A stretch of DNA of 64,000 nt, taken from positions 62,001 through 126,000 of the forward strand of contig JAHEAD010000001.1 in NCBI GenBank assembly GCA_019721075.1, written 5' to 3'. This document shows positions 53,085 through 61,896 of this stretch, in pieces. Under the pieces are notes generated by a model. It made no database searches. It had not been told where the DNA came from and saw nothing but the letters and a program-made list of their open reading frames with translations. The position numbers were made by a program, and so were the translations under genes. Every line of letters starts with the position of its first letter. Within the stretch, counting starts at the first letter, position 1. The stretch is from Candidatus Sysuiplasma jiujiangense. Lineage in GTDB: Archaea; Thermoplasmatota; Thermoplasmata; Sysuiplasmatales; Sysuiplasmataceae.

Positions 53085-53624
53085 CTACTTTCTTGATGTC
53101 AGCATAGAAGCCAGCCGCATGAACGCGTTCTCCACACCTTCGCCCGTTTTGGCACTGGTGACCATTGCCGGCGAGCCATATGAAGTTGCAACCTTTTCCA
53201 GATCCTGTTTTGTCACTGTGGCCTTGTCCGTGAGATCGCACTTGTTGCCAATGAAAATCATCGGTATGTGGCCGGTTATGCTCTCCATCGACTTTATCCA
53301 GTATTTCAGCTCCTCAAGCGATTCCCTGCTTGTAACATCACAAACACAAATGGCCCCTTCAGCACCATAGAAATAAGATTCGCGCAGGAGTTCCCTGAAC
53401 CCCTTCTGACCCATTATATCCCATATGAGCATTGAAAGATTTATATCCCGGCCGTTGTCCTTCTTGACGGTAACCTCCTTCTTCGTGACCTTGGTGCCTA
53501 TTGTGGAAGTGTACTTGTCGTCAAATGTATCCAGTACGAATCGCCTGATCAGACTCGTCTTGCCGACATTGTTGTCCCCGACCAGACAAATCTTTGTCTT
53601 AATTTCCTCGTTCAGCCAAATCAC
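53085..53624 (-). CDS. Ras/Rab-like small GTPase
   Basis: A 179-residue GTPase with all five motifs: G1 GDNNVGKTS (16-24), switch I Thr in YTSTIGTKV (39-47), G3 WDIMGQKGF (68-76) with the catalytic Gln73, G4 NKCD (127-130) and G5 TSAK (156-159). It is close to eukaryotic Rab/Ras and to archaeal Ras-superfamily relatives rather than to bacterial MglA, because it keeps DxxGQ. There is no C-terminal Cys for lipidation. It starts with GTG and is followed after a short gap by the giant surface-protein gene, forming a two-gene operon. It probably cycles on the cytoplasmic tail of that protein; this is inference. Confidence 0.92.
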   Translation of the reverse strand: MIWLNEEIKTKICLVGDNNVGKTSLIRRFVLDTFDDKYTSTIGTKVTKKEVTVKKDNGRDINLSMLIWDIMGQKGFRELLRESYFYGAEGAICVCDVTSRESLEELKYWIKSMESITGHIPMIFIGNKCDLTDKATVTKQDLEKVATSYGSPAMVTSAKTGEGVENAFMRLASMLTSRK

Positions 53625-53669
53625 CCTTGCCTAGATGCCGATGTCACTTCAGCTATTGCAACAATCATT

Positions 53670-53705
53670 GATAAATATATTTCATTATGCTTTCATTTAA
53701 TGAAA
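53670..53705. promoter_or_regulatory. GTPase promoter and adjacent palindrome
   Basis: On the minus strand AAATATATTTATC (about 53671-53683) is a strong TATA box for the GTPase operon. Just upstream in that direction lies TTTCATTTAATGAAA (53691-53705), a near-perfect palindrome that could be an operator or part of the 3' end of the enoyl-CoA hydratase transcript. Confidence 0.45.
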
Positions 53706-53715
53706 TTAACGGTTG

Positions 53716-54498
53716 TCACCTGTCCGAGAAGCTGGCCTTTCTCTTTTTCAGGAACGCTTCCATTCCTTCCTTTCTGTCCTCAGTGGAGAATAGTGCGTAA
53801 AAGAGCTGTCTTTCATATCTCAGCCCCTGCTGAAGTCCCTGCTCCTGTGATGCATTGACCGCCTCCTTGGCCAGCATAATAGGTATCAGTGATTTCTGCG
53901 ATATGACTTTTGCAATCCTGATTGCCTCTTCGAGCGCCTTCCCATCCGGAACGAGGGAGCTTATGAGTCCCATTTTCTGTGCATCCTGGGCGGTGAAAAG
54001 CTCCCCGGTAAGTATGTACCTCATGGCACTGTATCTTCCTATTGCCCTGGTCAGACGCTGGGTACCCCCAGCTCCGGGAATAATGCCGAGATTTATTTCA
54101 GGCTGGCCAAACTTGGCACCTTCGGATGAAACTATGATATCGCATGACATAGCGAGTTCACATCCGCCCCCAAGTGCATAACCCTCAACAGCCGCTATGA
54201 CTGGCTTGCGGCAGCGTAGCATATCATCCCAGACCGAAAAATCATCTTCATGCTCGAAGGAGACAAAACTCTTGCCCGACATGTCGGCAACGTCCGCACC
54301 TGCCGAAAATGCCTTTCCGTTTCCGCTAAGCACAATTACCTTTACTCCGTCATCTTTGTCAGCGGCCCTCATTGTTTCAGCAATGTGGCCCACAAGTCTG
54401 AAGTTCAATGCGTTGAGCACGTTCGGCCTGTTCAGTTTGAGCAAGAGAATGGCGTCTGTTTTTTCCACTATAAGATCTTCGTATGAGACAAAGGACAT
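53716..54498 (-). CDS. Enoyl-CoA hydratase/isomerase family protein
   Basis: A 260-residue crotonase-fold enzyme, adding water to 2-enoyl-CoA in beta-oxidation or a related CoA pathway. The oxyanion-hole segments AFSAGADVADM and ALGGGCELAMSCD, and the two Glu residues (in GGCELA and GQPEINLGIIPG) typical of hydratases, are present. ATG 54498 is preferred: TTTATT at 54521-54526 lies 26 bases upstream as a TATA box. Longer starts up to 54585 overlap the amidohydrolase gene. It may act with the acyl-CoA dehydrogenase at 16857. Confidence 0.92.
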   Translation of the reverse strand: MSFVSYEDLIVEKTDAILLLKLNRPNVLNALNFRLVGHIAETMRAADKDDGVKVIVLSGNGKAFSAGADVADMSGKSFVSFEHEDDFSVWDDMLRCRKPVIAAVEGYALGGGCELAMSCDIIVSSEGAKFGQPEINLGIIPGAGGTQRLTRAIGRYSAMRYILTGELFTAQDAQKMGLISSLVPDGKALEEAIRIAKVISQKSLIPIMLAKEAVNASQEQGLQQGLRYERQLFYALFSTEDRKEGMEAFLKKRKASFSDR

Positions 54499-54581
54499 GC
54501 CATTCACATACATTTTGTTGAATAAATCATTTTCATTCCCGACTTGTAGAAGAAACAAGGCCAATGTTTGACATGGGATGT

Positions 54582-55763
54582 TCACCCTGAGCCAAAAGTC
54601 ATGGCAATCTGTGCAAGCGAGGCAGTTCCAAGTTTCAGGACCGCTTCATCGACCTTGAACATCGAGCTGTGGTTTGGATAGACGCATCCCTTCTTCCTGT
54701 TACCCGTACCCAGAAAGTAGAAGGTTCCGGGGGCCCTCTGAAGGAAACGGGAGAAATCCTCTCCTCCCATGATCTGTCGCGCTTCAACCACACGGATGCC
54801 CTTCAGCTCCCTGAGTATTGCCTCCGCCCTCCTGGTTGCGGAGGGGTCGTTCTCAGTCACTGGATAAGCATTTTCAATAAATTTCACCTCGCACTTTGCA
54901 CCTGTTGAAGTACAGACAGACTTTGAGATGTGTTCCACCAATGATTTTGCCCTTCTTCTGGTAATCCTGTCGAATGTTCTCACTGTACCTTCAAGAAGTG
55001 CATCGTCAGGTATGATGTTGTCCTTTGTTCCGGAATGGAAACTGCATACGGAGAGAGCAAATGGCTCGACAGGGTCTATCATTCGTGAACGAATCCCGTA
55101 AAGAGCCGAAACCAGTTCGGCGGCTGTATACAAGGGATCAATCGTTTCATGAGGTGAGGAGCCGTGGCCCCCCTTCCCGATAATCCTGATCCTGAACGAG
55201 TCCGGCGCTGCCATTATGGGCCCGGGTCGGAGCGCTATGGTGCCGGAGGGGTACTGCGAGCTTATATGGAGGCCGAAGACATAATCCACTTTCGGGTTAT
55301 CCATCGTACCCGCCCTTATCATTGGTTCTGCTCCGCCTAAACCGCCGTGCTCTTCTGCCGGCTGGAAAATAAGTTTAACTGTCCCCTTGAGATGGTCACG
55401 ATGGCGCATGATAAGTGCGGCAGCGCCGAGAAGCATGGCTACGTGGGTATCATGACCGCATGCATGCATTATTCCGGACTTCCGCGATCTGAAGGGTATG
55501 TCAGCCAGCTCTTCTAGAGGGAGTGCGTCCATATCCGCCCTGAGGCCTATGCATGGTCCCTTTTCACGTCCTTCTATTAGACCTACGACACCGTAGCCGC
55601 CTACGCCTGTCTTGTGTTTAATTCCAAGGGAGCGGAGTTTTGATGAAATGAGATAGGATGTTTCCTCCTCATGATAAGAGAGTTCCGGATTTTCATGAAG
55701 TTTACGCCTTGTTTCAATTAGTTCATCTTCGATCTCACGCGCTTCGTCAATTATTGAAGGCAT
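54582..55763 (-). CDS. M20 family amidohydrolase (N-acyl-amino acid/IAA-conjugate hydrolase type)
   Basis: A 393-residue metal-dependent amidohydrolase of the M20D family, which removes acyl groups from amino acids or related conjugates. The metal-binding motifs are MHACGHDTHVAMLLG, PAEEHGGLGGAEPMI and, near the C-terminus, MGGEDFSRFL. The central dimerisation lid (GKGGHGSSPHETIDP) is intact. Length is typical. It precedes the enoyl-CoA hydratase gene on the same strand, which it nearly abuts. Substrate not determinable. Confidence 0.93.
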   Translation of the reverse strand: MPSIIDEAREIEDELIETRRKLHENPELSYHEEETSYLISSKLRSLGIKHKTGVGGYGVVGLIEGREKGPCIGLRADMDALPLEELADIPFRSRKSGIMHACGHDTHVAMLLGAAALIMRHRDHLKGTVKLIFQPAEEHGGLGGAEPMIRAGTMDNPKVDYVFGLHISSQYPSGTIALRPGPIMAAPDSFRIRIIGKGGHGSSPHETIDPLYTAAELVSALYGIRSRMIDPVEPFALSVCSFHSGTKDNIIPDDALLEGTVRTFDRITRRRAKSLVEHISKSVCTSTGAKCEVKFIENAYPVTENDPSATRRAEAILRELKGIRVVEARQIMGGEDFSRFLQRAPGTFYFLGTGNRKKGCVYPNHSSMFKVDEAVLKLGTASLAQIAMTFGSG

Positions 55764-55879
55764 AACGGTACAATCGATTTGGAATATAAACGGATGTGAT
55801 TAATGGTGGAACATTTTATGCGTTGCAAAAGAAGGATTAATAACCGGTATGCTCTTTCACCGCCTGAGGCTACCTGACT

Positions 55880-56374
55880 ATGGGCAATACAGCTGAGGGG
55901 GCAAAAGCCGGCCTGCTGGCGGGGATAGTATACGGCATACTGGATTCAGTATTAGGTGTCCTTTTTCTGACAATTTTCAAAAGCGAAATAATTTCTGTTC
56001 TGAAATCCTCCCTTCCGGCAGGCTCGCCGATAAGTGCGGCTTCCCTGTATGATCTCACGCTGTCACTTGCCGTTGTGGCAGCAATCATCGGAGGCATCAT
56101 AATAGGTCTGATCCTCGGCCTGATATTCAGTGCGGTATATGGTCATCTGCCGGGCAGCAGCAGTACGTCGAAGGGACTTGTCTTTGGAGTTATAATGTGG
56201 CTCGTGCTCAATGTCCTCCTTGGACTGGGTGATCTGCGATATGGTCTCCTATACTACGTGCTGGGCGTGACTGCAGGACTGCTCATATCTCTGATATTCG
56301 GGGCGATAATGGGAAAACTGTATGACAGAGGAATGAGGAAATTGTCCCGGAATCAGGTTACAGTCGTGAACTGA
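55880..56374 (+). CDS. Hypothetical membrane protein, four TM helices
   Basis: A 164-residue Gly- and Leu-rich membrane protein with helices at about 10-32, 60-84, 95-115 and 122-146 and a basic C-terminus. Glycines every three to four positions (GGIIIGLILGLIFSAVYG) suggest tight packing. I know no function. ATG start; the next gene, also a membrane protein, begins 38 bases later on the same strand. Confidence 0.65.
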   Translation: MGNTAEGAKAGLLAGIVYGILDSVLGVLFLTIFKSEIISVLKSSLPAGSPISAASLYDLTLSLAVVAAIIGGIIIGLILGLIFSAVYGHLPGSSSTSKGLVFGVIMWLVLNVLLGLGDLRYGLLYYVLGVTAGLLISLIFGAIMGKLYDRGMRKLSRNQVTVVN

Positions 56375-56412
56375 TCTGGTTGAAATGGCCTGCGTAACCG
56401 GGGTGGTAAGGG

Positions 56413-57186
56413 CTGGATATAAACTCAACGCTCTTTCTTGATCCTGTTACTGCAATAATTGTAGGTTCAATTCCGATCATTTTCTTCAGGAAAAGCTGGT
56501 CGCTGATTGGCATCGCATCTGCCGCATATTTCGTTGCAATAACTGCAAAAATTGTTGTTGAAACGACGTTTTCCCGCTTCTTCGGAACAGGCCAAATTGC
56601 GACATACATCGCCTACGGACTGCTCACCTCTGCCTTTGAAATAGGAATTGCATATTTTCTCATCAGGCTCTTCAGGAAAGTCACACTTCGCGATGGACTG
56701 ACAGGACTCTTCTACGGATTCAGCCTTTCATTCTGGGAAAATGCAGTCTATATCGGCCTTCTGGCGGAACCTTACAACTTATTTAGCCTTGCCCTTGTCT
56801 ATACGCTTCCTGCTGGAGTACTGTCTCCGGCCATTCAACATATGTATTCGCTGAATTACGTTCCTTTGTTATTGCCTCATCTTCTGGACAGGGGCTCATC
56901 CATGGTTGCACATCTGATGTTCGGTTTCATGACATTTGCTTCTGTGAAATACGGCAAGATCGGCAAATTCTTAGTCGTGCTGCCGCTTGGATTCACAGAT
57001 TCCCTGGCAGCCTGGTACGATCTGGCCAGACCACCGCTTACCTACCTTGAAATTTCACTGATATTGCTGACGCTCACCATTATCGCTTCGCTGGCCATTC
57101 TGGTTGTATCAGGCGAACTGAAAGAGTTCAGAGATTCGCTTACATCAGAGTTCATCCTCCACAGAGTACAAGACGAAAGTAGGTGA
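56413..57186 (+). CDS. Polytopic membrane protein, PrsW/YhfC-like, with a probable CTG start
   Basis: An open frame runs from a TAA at 56407-56409 to 57186, encoding about 257 residues with seven or eight hydrophobic helices: DINSTLFLDPVTAIIVGSIP at the start, YGFSLSFWENAVYIGLL and SSMVAHLMFGFMTFASV in the middle. The helix pairs with FxxE(N) and HxxxGF resemble PrsW or YhfC intramembrane proteases, but the match is loose. No ATG, GTG or TTG occurs before 56842, which would leave only 114 residues. CTG at 56413, with GGTGGT upstream, restores the missing N-terminal helices. Confidence 0.6.
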   Translation: MDINSTLFLDPVTAIIVGSIPIIFFRKSWSLIGIASAAYFVAITAKIVVETTFSRFFGTGQIATYIAYGLLTSAFEIGIAYFLIRLFRKVTLRDGLTGLFYGFSLSFWENAVYIGLLAEPYNLFSLALVYTLPAGVLSPAIQHMYSLNYVPLLLPHLLDRGSSMVAHLMFGFMTFASVKYGKIGKFLVVLPLGFTDSLAAWYDLARPPLTYLEISLILLTLTIIASLAILVVSGELKEFRDSLTSEFILHRVQDESR

Positions 57187-57290
57187 GAGAACACAGGACC
57201 AGTTCCGGCAACAGCTAATTAAAAATAATAGACACAAATGCATAGGGGTATTGTCCTGAGCCGTGAAACGGAACAGGAAGGCGATATGAA

Positions 57291-57674
57291 ATGAGCAATG
57301 TTCCTGAAAAACTGCTTTACACTGCAACACACGAATGGCTGAAAAGGGAAGGAAAGAACTATAAGATCGGCATAACCGATCATGCCCAATCCGAGCTCAC
57401 TGACGTTGTTTTTGTTGAGTTTGAAAAGAAAGGAAAAAAGGTAAAGAAGGGCGATGTTGTCGCAAATGTCGAATCTGTCAAAACAGTTTCTGAAATTTAT
57501 GCACCGGTAAGCGGAACTGTAACTGAGTTAAATGAGGAATTGACAAAATCGCCCGAAAACATCAACAGGGACCCCTACGGGGAGGGCTGGTTCGTTATAA
57601 TAGAACCTGACGCAGAAACGGATTCCGCGGAACTTCTTTCACCTGCAGCCTACAGGAAGGCAATTGGTGAATAA
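57291..57674 (+). CDS. gcvH: Glycine cleavage system H protein
   Basis: A 127-residue lipoyl carrier that shuttles the aminomethyl group between P, T and L proteins of the glycine cleavage system. The lipoylated Lys64 is in VESVKTVSEIYAP, followed by GTVTELNEEL and YGEGWFVIIEP. A ribosome-binding site (AGGAAGG) precedes the ATG. Its TAA stop abuts the ATG of the uridine phosphorylase gene, so the two form an operon, an unexpected pairing. No other glycine cleavage genes occur in the window. Confidence 0.96.
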   Translation: MSNVPEKLLYTATHEWLKREGKNYKIGITDHAQSELTDVVFVEFEKKGKKVKKGDVVANVESVKTVSEIYAPVSGTVTELNEELTKSPENINRDPYGEGWFVIIEPDAETDSAELLSPAAYRKAIGE

Positions 57675-58460
57675 ATGGCAAGGCAGATAATAACCGGTAT
57701 CACGGAAAAAGAAGGAGCGAGATATGCGCTTATCTGCGGCGACCCGGAGAGGGTTCCGAAGATTGCTTCAAAACTCTCTTCCGCGAAAAATATCATGCGC
57801 GTACGGGAGTACAACATAATGGCAGGAACGCTTGAAGGTGAAAAGGCGGTTGTTGCATCCACGGGGATTGGCGGGCCATCTACCGCGATCCTGATGGAGG
57901 AACTGGCCAATACAGGCACTGACACTTTCATCAGGGTTGGGACCTCGGGTGGCATCGCCAACGGACTCACAAAGGGAGATCTTGTCATAACAACAGGAGC
58001 TTACAGAAAGGACGGAACGAGCAGAAGCTATGTTCCAGACACTTTCCCGGCTCTTGCACACACGGATATTATATCAGCTCTGACGGCAGCGGCAAAAAAA
58101 TTAGGACTGCGTTATCAGTCTGGTCTTACGCTTTCGGTTGACGGTTTCTATTCTGAAAATAAAATAATTGATAAGGGCATCATAAAATCCATGTCCCATC
58201 TCGGTTTCGCTCTTTCAGGAACCGAAAACAGTCTTGGGGATGCAAAAAAACTGGGTGTGAAAAATATAGAGATGGAGATGGGGACGGTTCTGACATTAAC
58301 CACACTCTGGGGGATCCGTGGAGGAGGAGTATGCCTTGTTTCAGATGTTGCACCTTGGCACTATACCGAAGATGTCATCGACCCGGAAACAGGGATGGAA
58401 AACTGCATAGCTGTCGGTATAGAGGCAACGAGGAATATTATTCGCTCTGACAGGAAATAG
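57675..58460 (+). CDS. udp: Uridine phosphorylase
   Basis: A 261-residue nucleoside phosphorylase of the NP-I family, cleaving uridine with phosphate to uracil and ribose 1-phosphate. Family segments: CGDPERVPKIAS, VASTGIGGPSTAILMEEL (phosphate site), RVGTSGGIANGL and EMEMGTVLTL, where the Glu-Met-Glu binds ribose. Length agrees. The ATG follows directly on the gcvH stop codon. It could equally act on related nucleosides; the uridine assignment rests on overall resemblance. Confidence 0.9.
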   Translation: MARQIITGITEKEGARYALICGDPERVPKIASKLSSAKNIMRVREYNIMAGTLEGEKAVVASTGIGGPSTAILMEELANTGTDTFIRVGTSGGIANGLTKGDLVITTGAYRKDGTSRSYVPDTFPALAHTDIISALTAAAKKLGLRYQSGLTLSVDGFYSENKIIDKGIIKSMSHLGFALSGTENSLGDAKKLGVKNIEMEMGTVLTLTTLWGIRGGGVCLVSDVAPWHYTEDVIDPETGMENCIAVGIEATRNIIRSDRK

Positions 58461-58496
58461 ATGTTTTTTTGCCTTTGCAGGGGATGCAGGTATCGT

Positions 58497-59381
58497 TCAG
58501 CACGTGGAGTCCAGGAAACCGGATACAGCTGAGAGGAATTTTTCTCTCTCTTCCCACATTGGAAGATGTGAACTGTTTGGAAATATTTTCAGGACTGAAT
58601 CGGGTATGCCGTCGTGTATGTGTTTCGCCACCGCCGGAGTTACTTCGTCGTACTTTCCGCCGGTGACAAATGCTGGCACCCCGATGCCATGAAGGCTGCC
58701 CGAAACGTCCCAGTAGCGTATGTTCCCTATTATTGTAAATTCATTCGGTCCGTTCATAGTATTGTAAACCGGAGCGCTTATGTGCTCCAGCGAATAAACA
58801 AGCTCGGCCGGCCATTCTTTGAGACGGCATACGTGCCGCCTGTAAAACACTTCCACGGCCCTGAGATATTCTGGATTGGTATACTCACCGCTGTTTTCAT
58901 ATTTTTCAAGCACCGTTCTGATAGAGGCTGGGAGAAGTCGCTTCAGACGCTGCATTTCACTGCTTGCAAGTGGTACACTGGCAACCCCGCCTTCGGTGAT
59001 AATACTCCTGAGATTTTTTTGATACTTGAGTGCGTATGCGATGGCCAGAAGTCCACCGTAACTTGAACCCATAAGATGTATCTTGCCGAGTTTCAACTTA
59101 CGTCTCAGCTCCTCAAGCTCCTCGACACCGTTCTCGATTGTAAACAGTGCGATATTTTTCGGGAGCTCTGATTTTCCGCATCCCAGCTGATCATACAGCA
59201 AAACTTCATATCCTTCTGAAACAAGGTCAGTCATAGGAAGCAGATAATCGTGTGTTGCACCGGGTCCGCCGTGCAGACAGACTACCGTCCCCTTCCGCTT
59301 ACCGCCGGCATTATCCGCTTTGAAGTATCTAAAATAGATATTGAAGCCGCGTACAGTGATTCTTCCCCCCGAACTATTCAT
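58497..59381 (-). CDS. pip: Proline iminopeptidase (tricorn-interacting factor F1-like)
   Basis: A 294-residue alpha/beta hydrolase that removes N-terminal Pro and other residues from peptides, in Thermoplasma downstream of the tricorn protease. The oxyanion hole is HGGPGATHDYL, the nucleophile Ser is in GSSYGG, the acid Asp in GGKYDEVTP and the His in SSHLPMWEE. The cap domain (about 135-225) is of the F1 type. CATAAATAAG on the minus strand at 59401-59410 puts the transcription start on ATG 59381, so it is leaderless. Confidence 0.93.
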   Translation of the reverse strand: MNSSGGRITVRGFNIYFRYFKADNAGGKRKGTVVCLHGGPGATHDYLLPMTDLVSEGYEVLLYDQLGCGKSELPKNIALFTIENGVEELEELRRKLKLGKIHLMGSSYGGLLAIAYALKYQKNLRSIITEGGVASVPLASSEMQRLKRLLPASIRTVLEKYENSGEYTNPEYLRAVEVFYRRHVCRLKEWPAELVYSLEHISAPVYNTMNGPNEFTIIGNIRYWDVSGSLHGIGVPAFVTGGKYDEVTPAVAKHIHDGIPDSVLKIFPNSSHLPMWEEREKFLSAVSGFLDSTC

Positions 59382-59400
59382 ATAAATGAATTGAATTTGG

Positions 59401-59410
59401 CTTATTTATG
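59401..59410 (-). promoter_or_regulatory. TATA box of the proline iminopeptidase gene
   Basis: CATAAATAAG, centred 24-25 bases before ATG 59381; leaderless arrangement. Confidence 0.4.
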
Positions 59411-59552
59411 ATTTATTAAAATAGGCAATCCTGCGATGCTACCGTAAAATGCGATGATGCGAATGCCAAAAGTGATTCAACCGCCTTTTCATGCTGATGC
59501 TCCTGTCCCGGTACCAAAATAAATCTACTTGACGCACCTGAACCATTGCATT

Positions 59553-59990
59553 ATGGACATGAACGCAGATTTCAGCGGCAATCTCGCTTTTATCGGGGTA
59601 TCTGAGGAAAATATTCGTATGGCCATTTTGTTTTACAGTGCATTCATCAACGAAACGTTTGAAGGAGAAAAAAATATGCCCGGAAGCATATATTTTTCCG
59701 GGGTTTACTGCATCCGCCAGAACTTCAACAACGTTGATGGAATGATTGCGGCTGCACCTGATAACGGGTATGGTGTAGAAGCACTCCTGGAGGCTGCGGA
59801 GCGACATGAAATACGGCTTGGGTTGAACGGAATGGACGGCTCCATAGCATACACCAGTGCCTGCAGCAGGAATAATCAAAAAACTGAAGAAATGGCAGCA
59901 ATTGTGAATTACCAGCACAGCTGCGTTACCTGCGCAAAAGTGCCTGATATCCCGTTAAACTGGGCTGTTCATTCGACCCAAAAGTGGTGA
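59553..59990 (+). CDS. Small protein of unknown function upstream of the HAD phosphatase
   Basis: A 145-residue soluble protein, MDMNADFSGN..., of mixed composition, with a CxxC near the end (HSCVTCAKV). I do not recognise it. It stops one base before the ATG of the HAD hydrolase, which argues for translation as the first gene of a pair, and AAAATAAATC at 59517-59526 could be its TATA box. A frame of similar length on the other strand (59439-59918) overlaps it and is considered a shadow because its composition is poor in typical core residues. Confidence 0.5.
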   Translation: MDMNADFSGNLAFIGVSEENIRMAILFYSAFINETFEGEKNMPGSIYFSGVYCIRQNFNNVDGMIAAAPDNGYGVEALLEAAERHEIRLGLNGMDGSIAYTSACSRNNQKTEEMAAIVNYQHSCVTCAKVPDIPLNWAVHSTQKW

Positions 59991-59991
59991 T

Positions 59992-61113
59992 ATGGTGATG
60001 CCTGCGGAGAGACCTGAAAAGATGCTGAATTCAATGATACTTCAGGATGAAACTGACGGCAGGCAGGAGCATTGCCGTCGCCTGCCTGACACACCTGATT
60101 TCAGACTGCCGGAAGATGTGGCGATAGCGTTTGACTGCGATGGTGTCCTTGTTGACACAAGGAACTCTTACGATATAGCCGCAGTCAAAACAATCAATGA
60201 ACTTCTTTCGCACCGATACGGCAACCTCTACGGCATTGGAAACATTGTCGAAAGACTCCTTTTCAGACTGCGTCTCACAGGGGAATACAATAACGACTGG
60301 GACAGTACCTACGCAATCACTGTGATCGCCTCAATAGCATTGTCGGAAACCGAGCGAAAGGAGCGGGTTCCTGAGGACACGAAGGTGCTGGAAAGAATAG
60401 GTAATCTAACTGAAATCTTCATCTCATCAGGATACTCAATATTCGATGACGGGATTCGCAGGTTCATACATACCTTCGGAGACGAAGAACTGCGCAGCAG
60501 CGTACTGAAATTCGAGAATTCGCTTGAATACGCATCAAAATACAGGAACAGCAGACTTGCCAGAACGTTTGACGCCTACTATTACGGCGATCGCATGTAC
60601 ACAGAAATATATGGAAAGGCTCCGGAAATGAGCAGGGGAGAGGGACTGATAAATAACGAGCTGAACGTTCTCGACGGCCACAATGCCGCAAAACTCAGGA
60701 CCATTTCAAAAAACAGAATGGCGATGGTCACCGGACGGCCTTTTCAGTCTGTAGCCAGAGTACTCGGCAATTCGATGAACTACTTCAACATGGACGCATC
60801 CATTTTCCTGGGTGACTTTGACATCGATGACAAAAGACTGCTCAAATACAGAAAGCCAAATCCTGATGCGCTGTTACGATGCATGAAGTATTTCGGTGTC
60901 GATACGCTGCTGTACTGCGGCAACGGTATCGAGGACATACAGATGGCGAAGAAGGCGAAAATACTGGATTCAGGTGTCATGTTCGCAGGCATCTGCGGTT
61001 ACAGTTCATATCCGGTGGAACTTGCCGGATATTTCAGGAATCAGGATGCCGAGATAATTGCTTCCGATCTCACTGAGCTCACTTCCGTGCTGCAGTCTTT
61101 CACAGAAAGCTGA
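59992..61113 (+). CDS. HAD-superfamily hydrolase (phosphatase, unknown substrate)
   Basis: A 373-residue HAD hydrolase. Motif I is FDCDGVLVDT (nucleophile Asp in DCD), motif II MVTGRP, motif III KPNPDAL and motif IV GNGIEDIQMAKKA. About 150 residues of helical cap lie between motifs I and II, larger than in most phosphatases, and the first 40 residues are an extra, polar segment. It resembles archaeal HAD-IA proteins found beside amino-acid biosynthesis genes. It ends one base before the end of trpA on the other strand, which is suggestive but not proof of a tryptophan or aromatic link. Confidence 0.85.
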   Translation: MVMPAERPEKMLNSMILQDETDGRQEHCRRLPDTPDFRLPEDVAIAFDCDGVLVDTRNSYDIAAVKTINELLSHRYGNLYGIGNIVERLLFRLRLTGEYNNDWDSTYAITVIASIALSETERKERVPEDTKVLERIGNLTEIFISSGYSIFDDGIRRFIHTFGDEELRSSVLKFENSLEYASKYRNSRLARTFDAYYYGDRMYTEIYGKAPEMSRGEGLINNELNVLDGHNAAKLRTISKNRMAMVTGRPFQSVARVLGNSMNYFNMDASIFLGDFDIDDKRLLKYRKPNPDALLRCMKYFGVDTLLYCGNGIEDIQMAKKAKILDSGVMFAGICGYSSYPVELAGYFRNQDAEIIASDLTELTSVLQSFTES

Positions 61114-61896
61114 TCATGAGCGTACCGTTCCTTTTTTCAGAGATGCGACGAAATCCGATATATCTGACGCTTTCTCTCCCTTACCGATCCTTGAAACTAT
61201 CGCGCTCCCGACAACCACACCGTCTGCACCGGCGGACGCTATCGTTTTCACCTGATCCGGCGAGGATATGCCGAAACCTATGGCGATCGGCTTGTCTGAG
61301 ATCTTTCTGTATTTAGAAATCATCGGAATTACCTGACCGGACAGCGAAGACTGCTCTCCGGTGACACCGTACCTGCTTATAACATAGAGAAATCCGGATG
61401 TATATCGGGCTATTTTCGCTGCTCTCACGTTGCCCGTAGCCGGGGATGCAAGCAGTATACTGTCTATTCCGCCTGAATGGCATTCCCGCCTGAGCGCGGT
61501 GCCTTCTTCGTAAGGCAGATCCGGAACGATAACACCGCTTACGCCTGCGGCCAGCATCTGGGACACGAACATCTTTTCGCCCATCCGGTGAATCGTGTTG
61601 TAATAGCACATGACAGCGACAGGTGCCCGCTTTGAAATTTCGGAACATGCCTCGAAGACAGTTCCCACCCTTGTGTGGCTGCCTAGCGCCCTGACTGACG
61701 CGGCCTGTATCGTTGGACCGTCCGCTATGGGATCCGAAAATGGTATTCCCACTTCCACTATATCAGACACGGACGCAACTGCCCTGGCATATTCAATGAA
61801 TGAAACGGGATCAGGGTCGCCCCCCATCACATATGAGATGAGTACCGACCTGTTTTCATCGCCCGCCCTGGAGAATGTCTCTGAAATAAGTGTCAT
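61114..61896 (-). CDS. trpA: Tryptophan synthase alpha subunit
   Basis: A 260-residue TIM barrel that cleaves indole-3-glycerol phosphate to indole and glyceraldehyde 3-phosphate. The catalytic Glu is in [15 protein letters not shown], which also carries the catalytic Asp region; [21 protein letters not shown] and the phosphate loop [10 protein letters not shown] complete the fold. Its ATG overlaps the trpB stop by four bases, so the two subunits are translationally coupled. Last gene of trpC-trpF-trpB-trpA. Confidence 0.97.
   Translation of the reverse strand: MTLISETFSRAGDENRSVLISYVMGGDPDPVSFIEYARAVASVSDIVEVGIPFSDPIADGPTIQAASVRALGSHTRVGTVFEACSEISKRAPVAVMCYYNTIHRMGEKMFVSQMLAAGVSGVIVPDLPYEEGTALRRECHSGGIDSILLASPATGNVRAAKIARYTSGFLYVISRYGVTGEQSSLSGQVIPMISKYRKISDKPIAIGFGISSPDQVKTIASAGADGVVVGSAIVSRIGKGEKASDISDFVASLKKGTVRS

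Noticed and set aside
59439-59918. 159-codon minus-strand frame opposite the small protein upstream of the HAD gene
   Set aside because: The plus-strand frame is tightly coupled to the HAD start, whereas this one has an unusual composition and no context.
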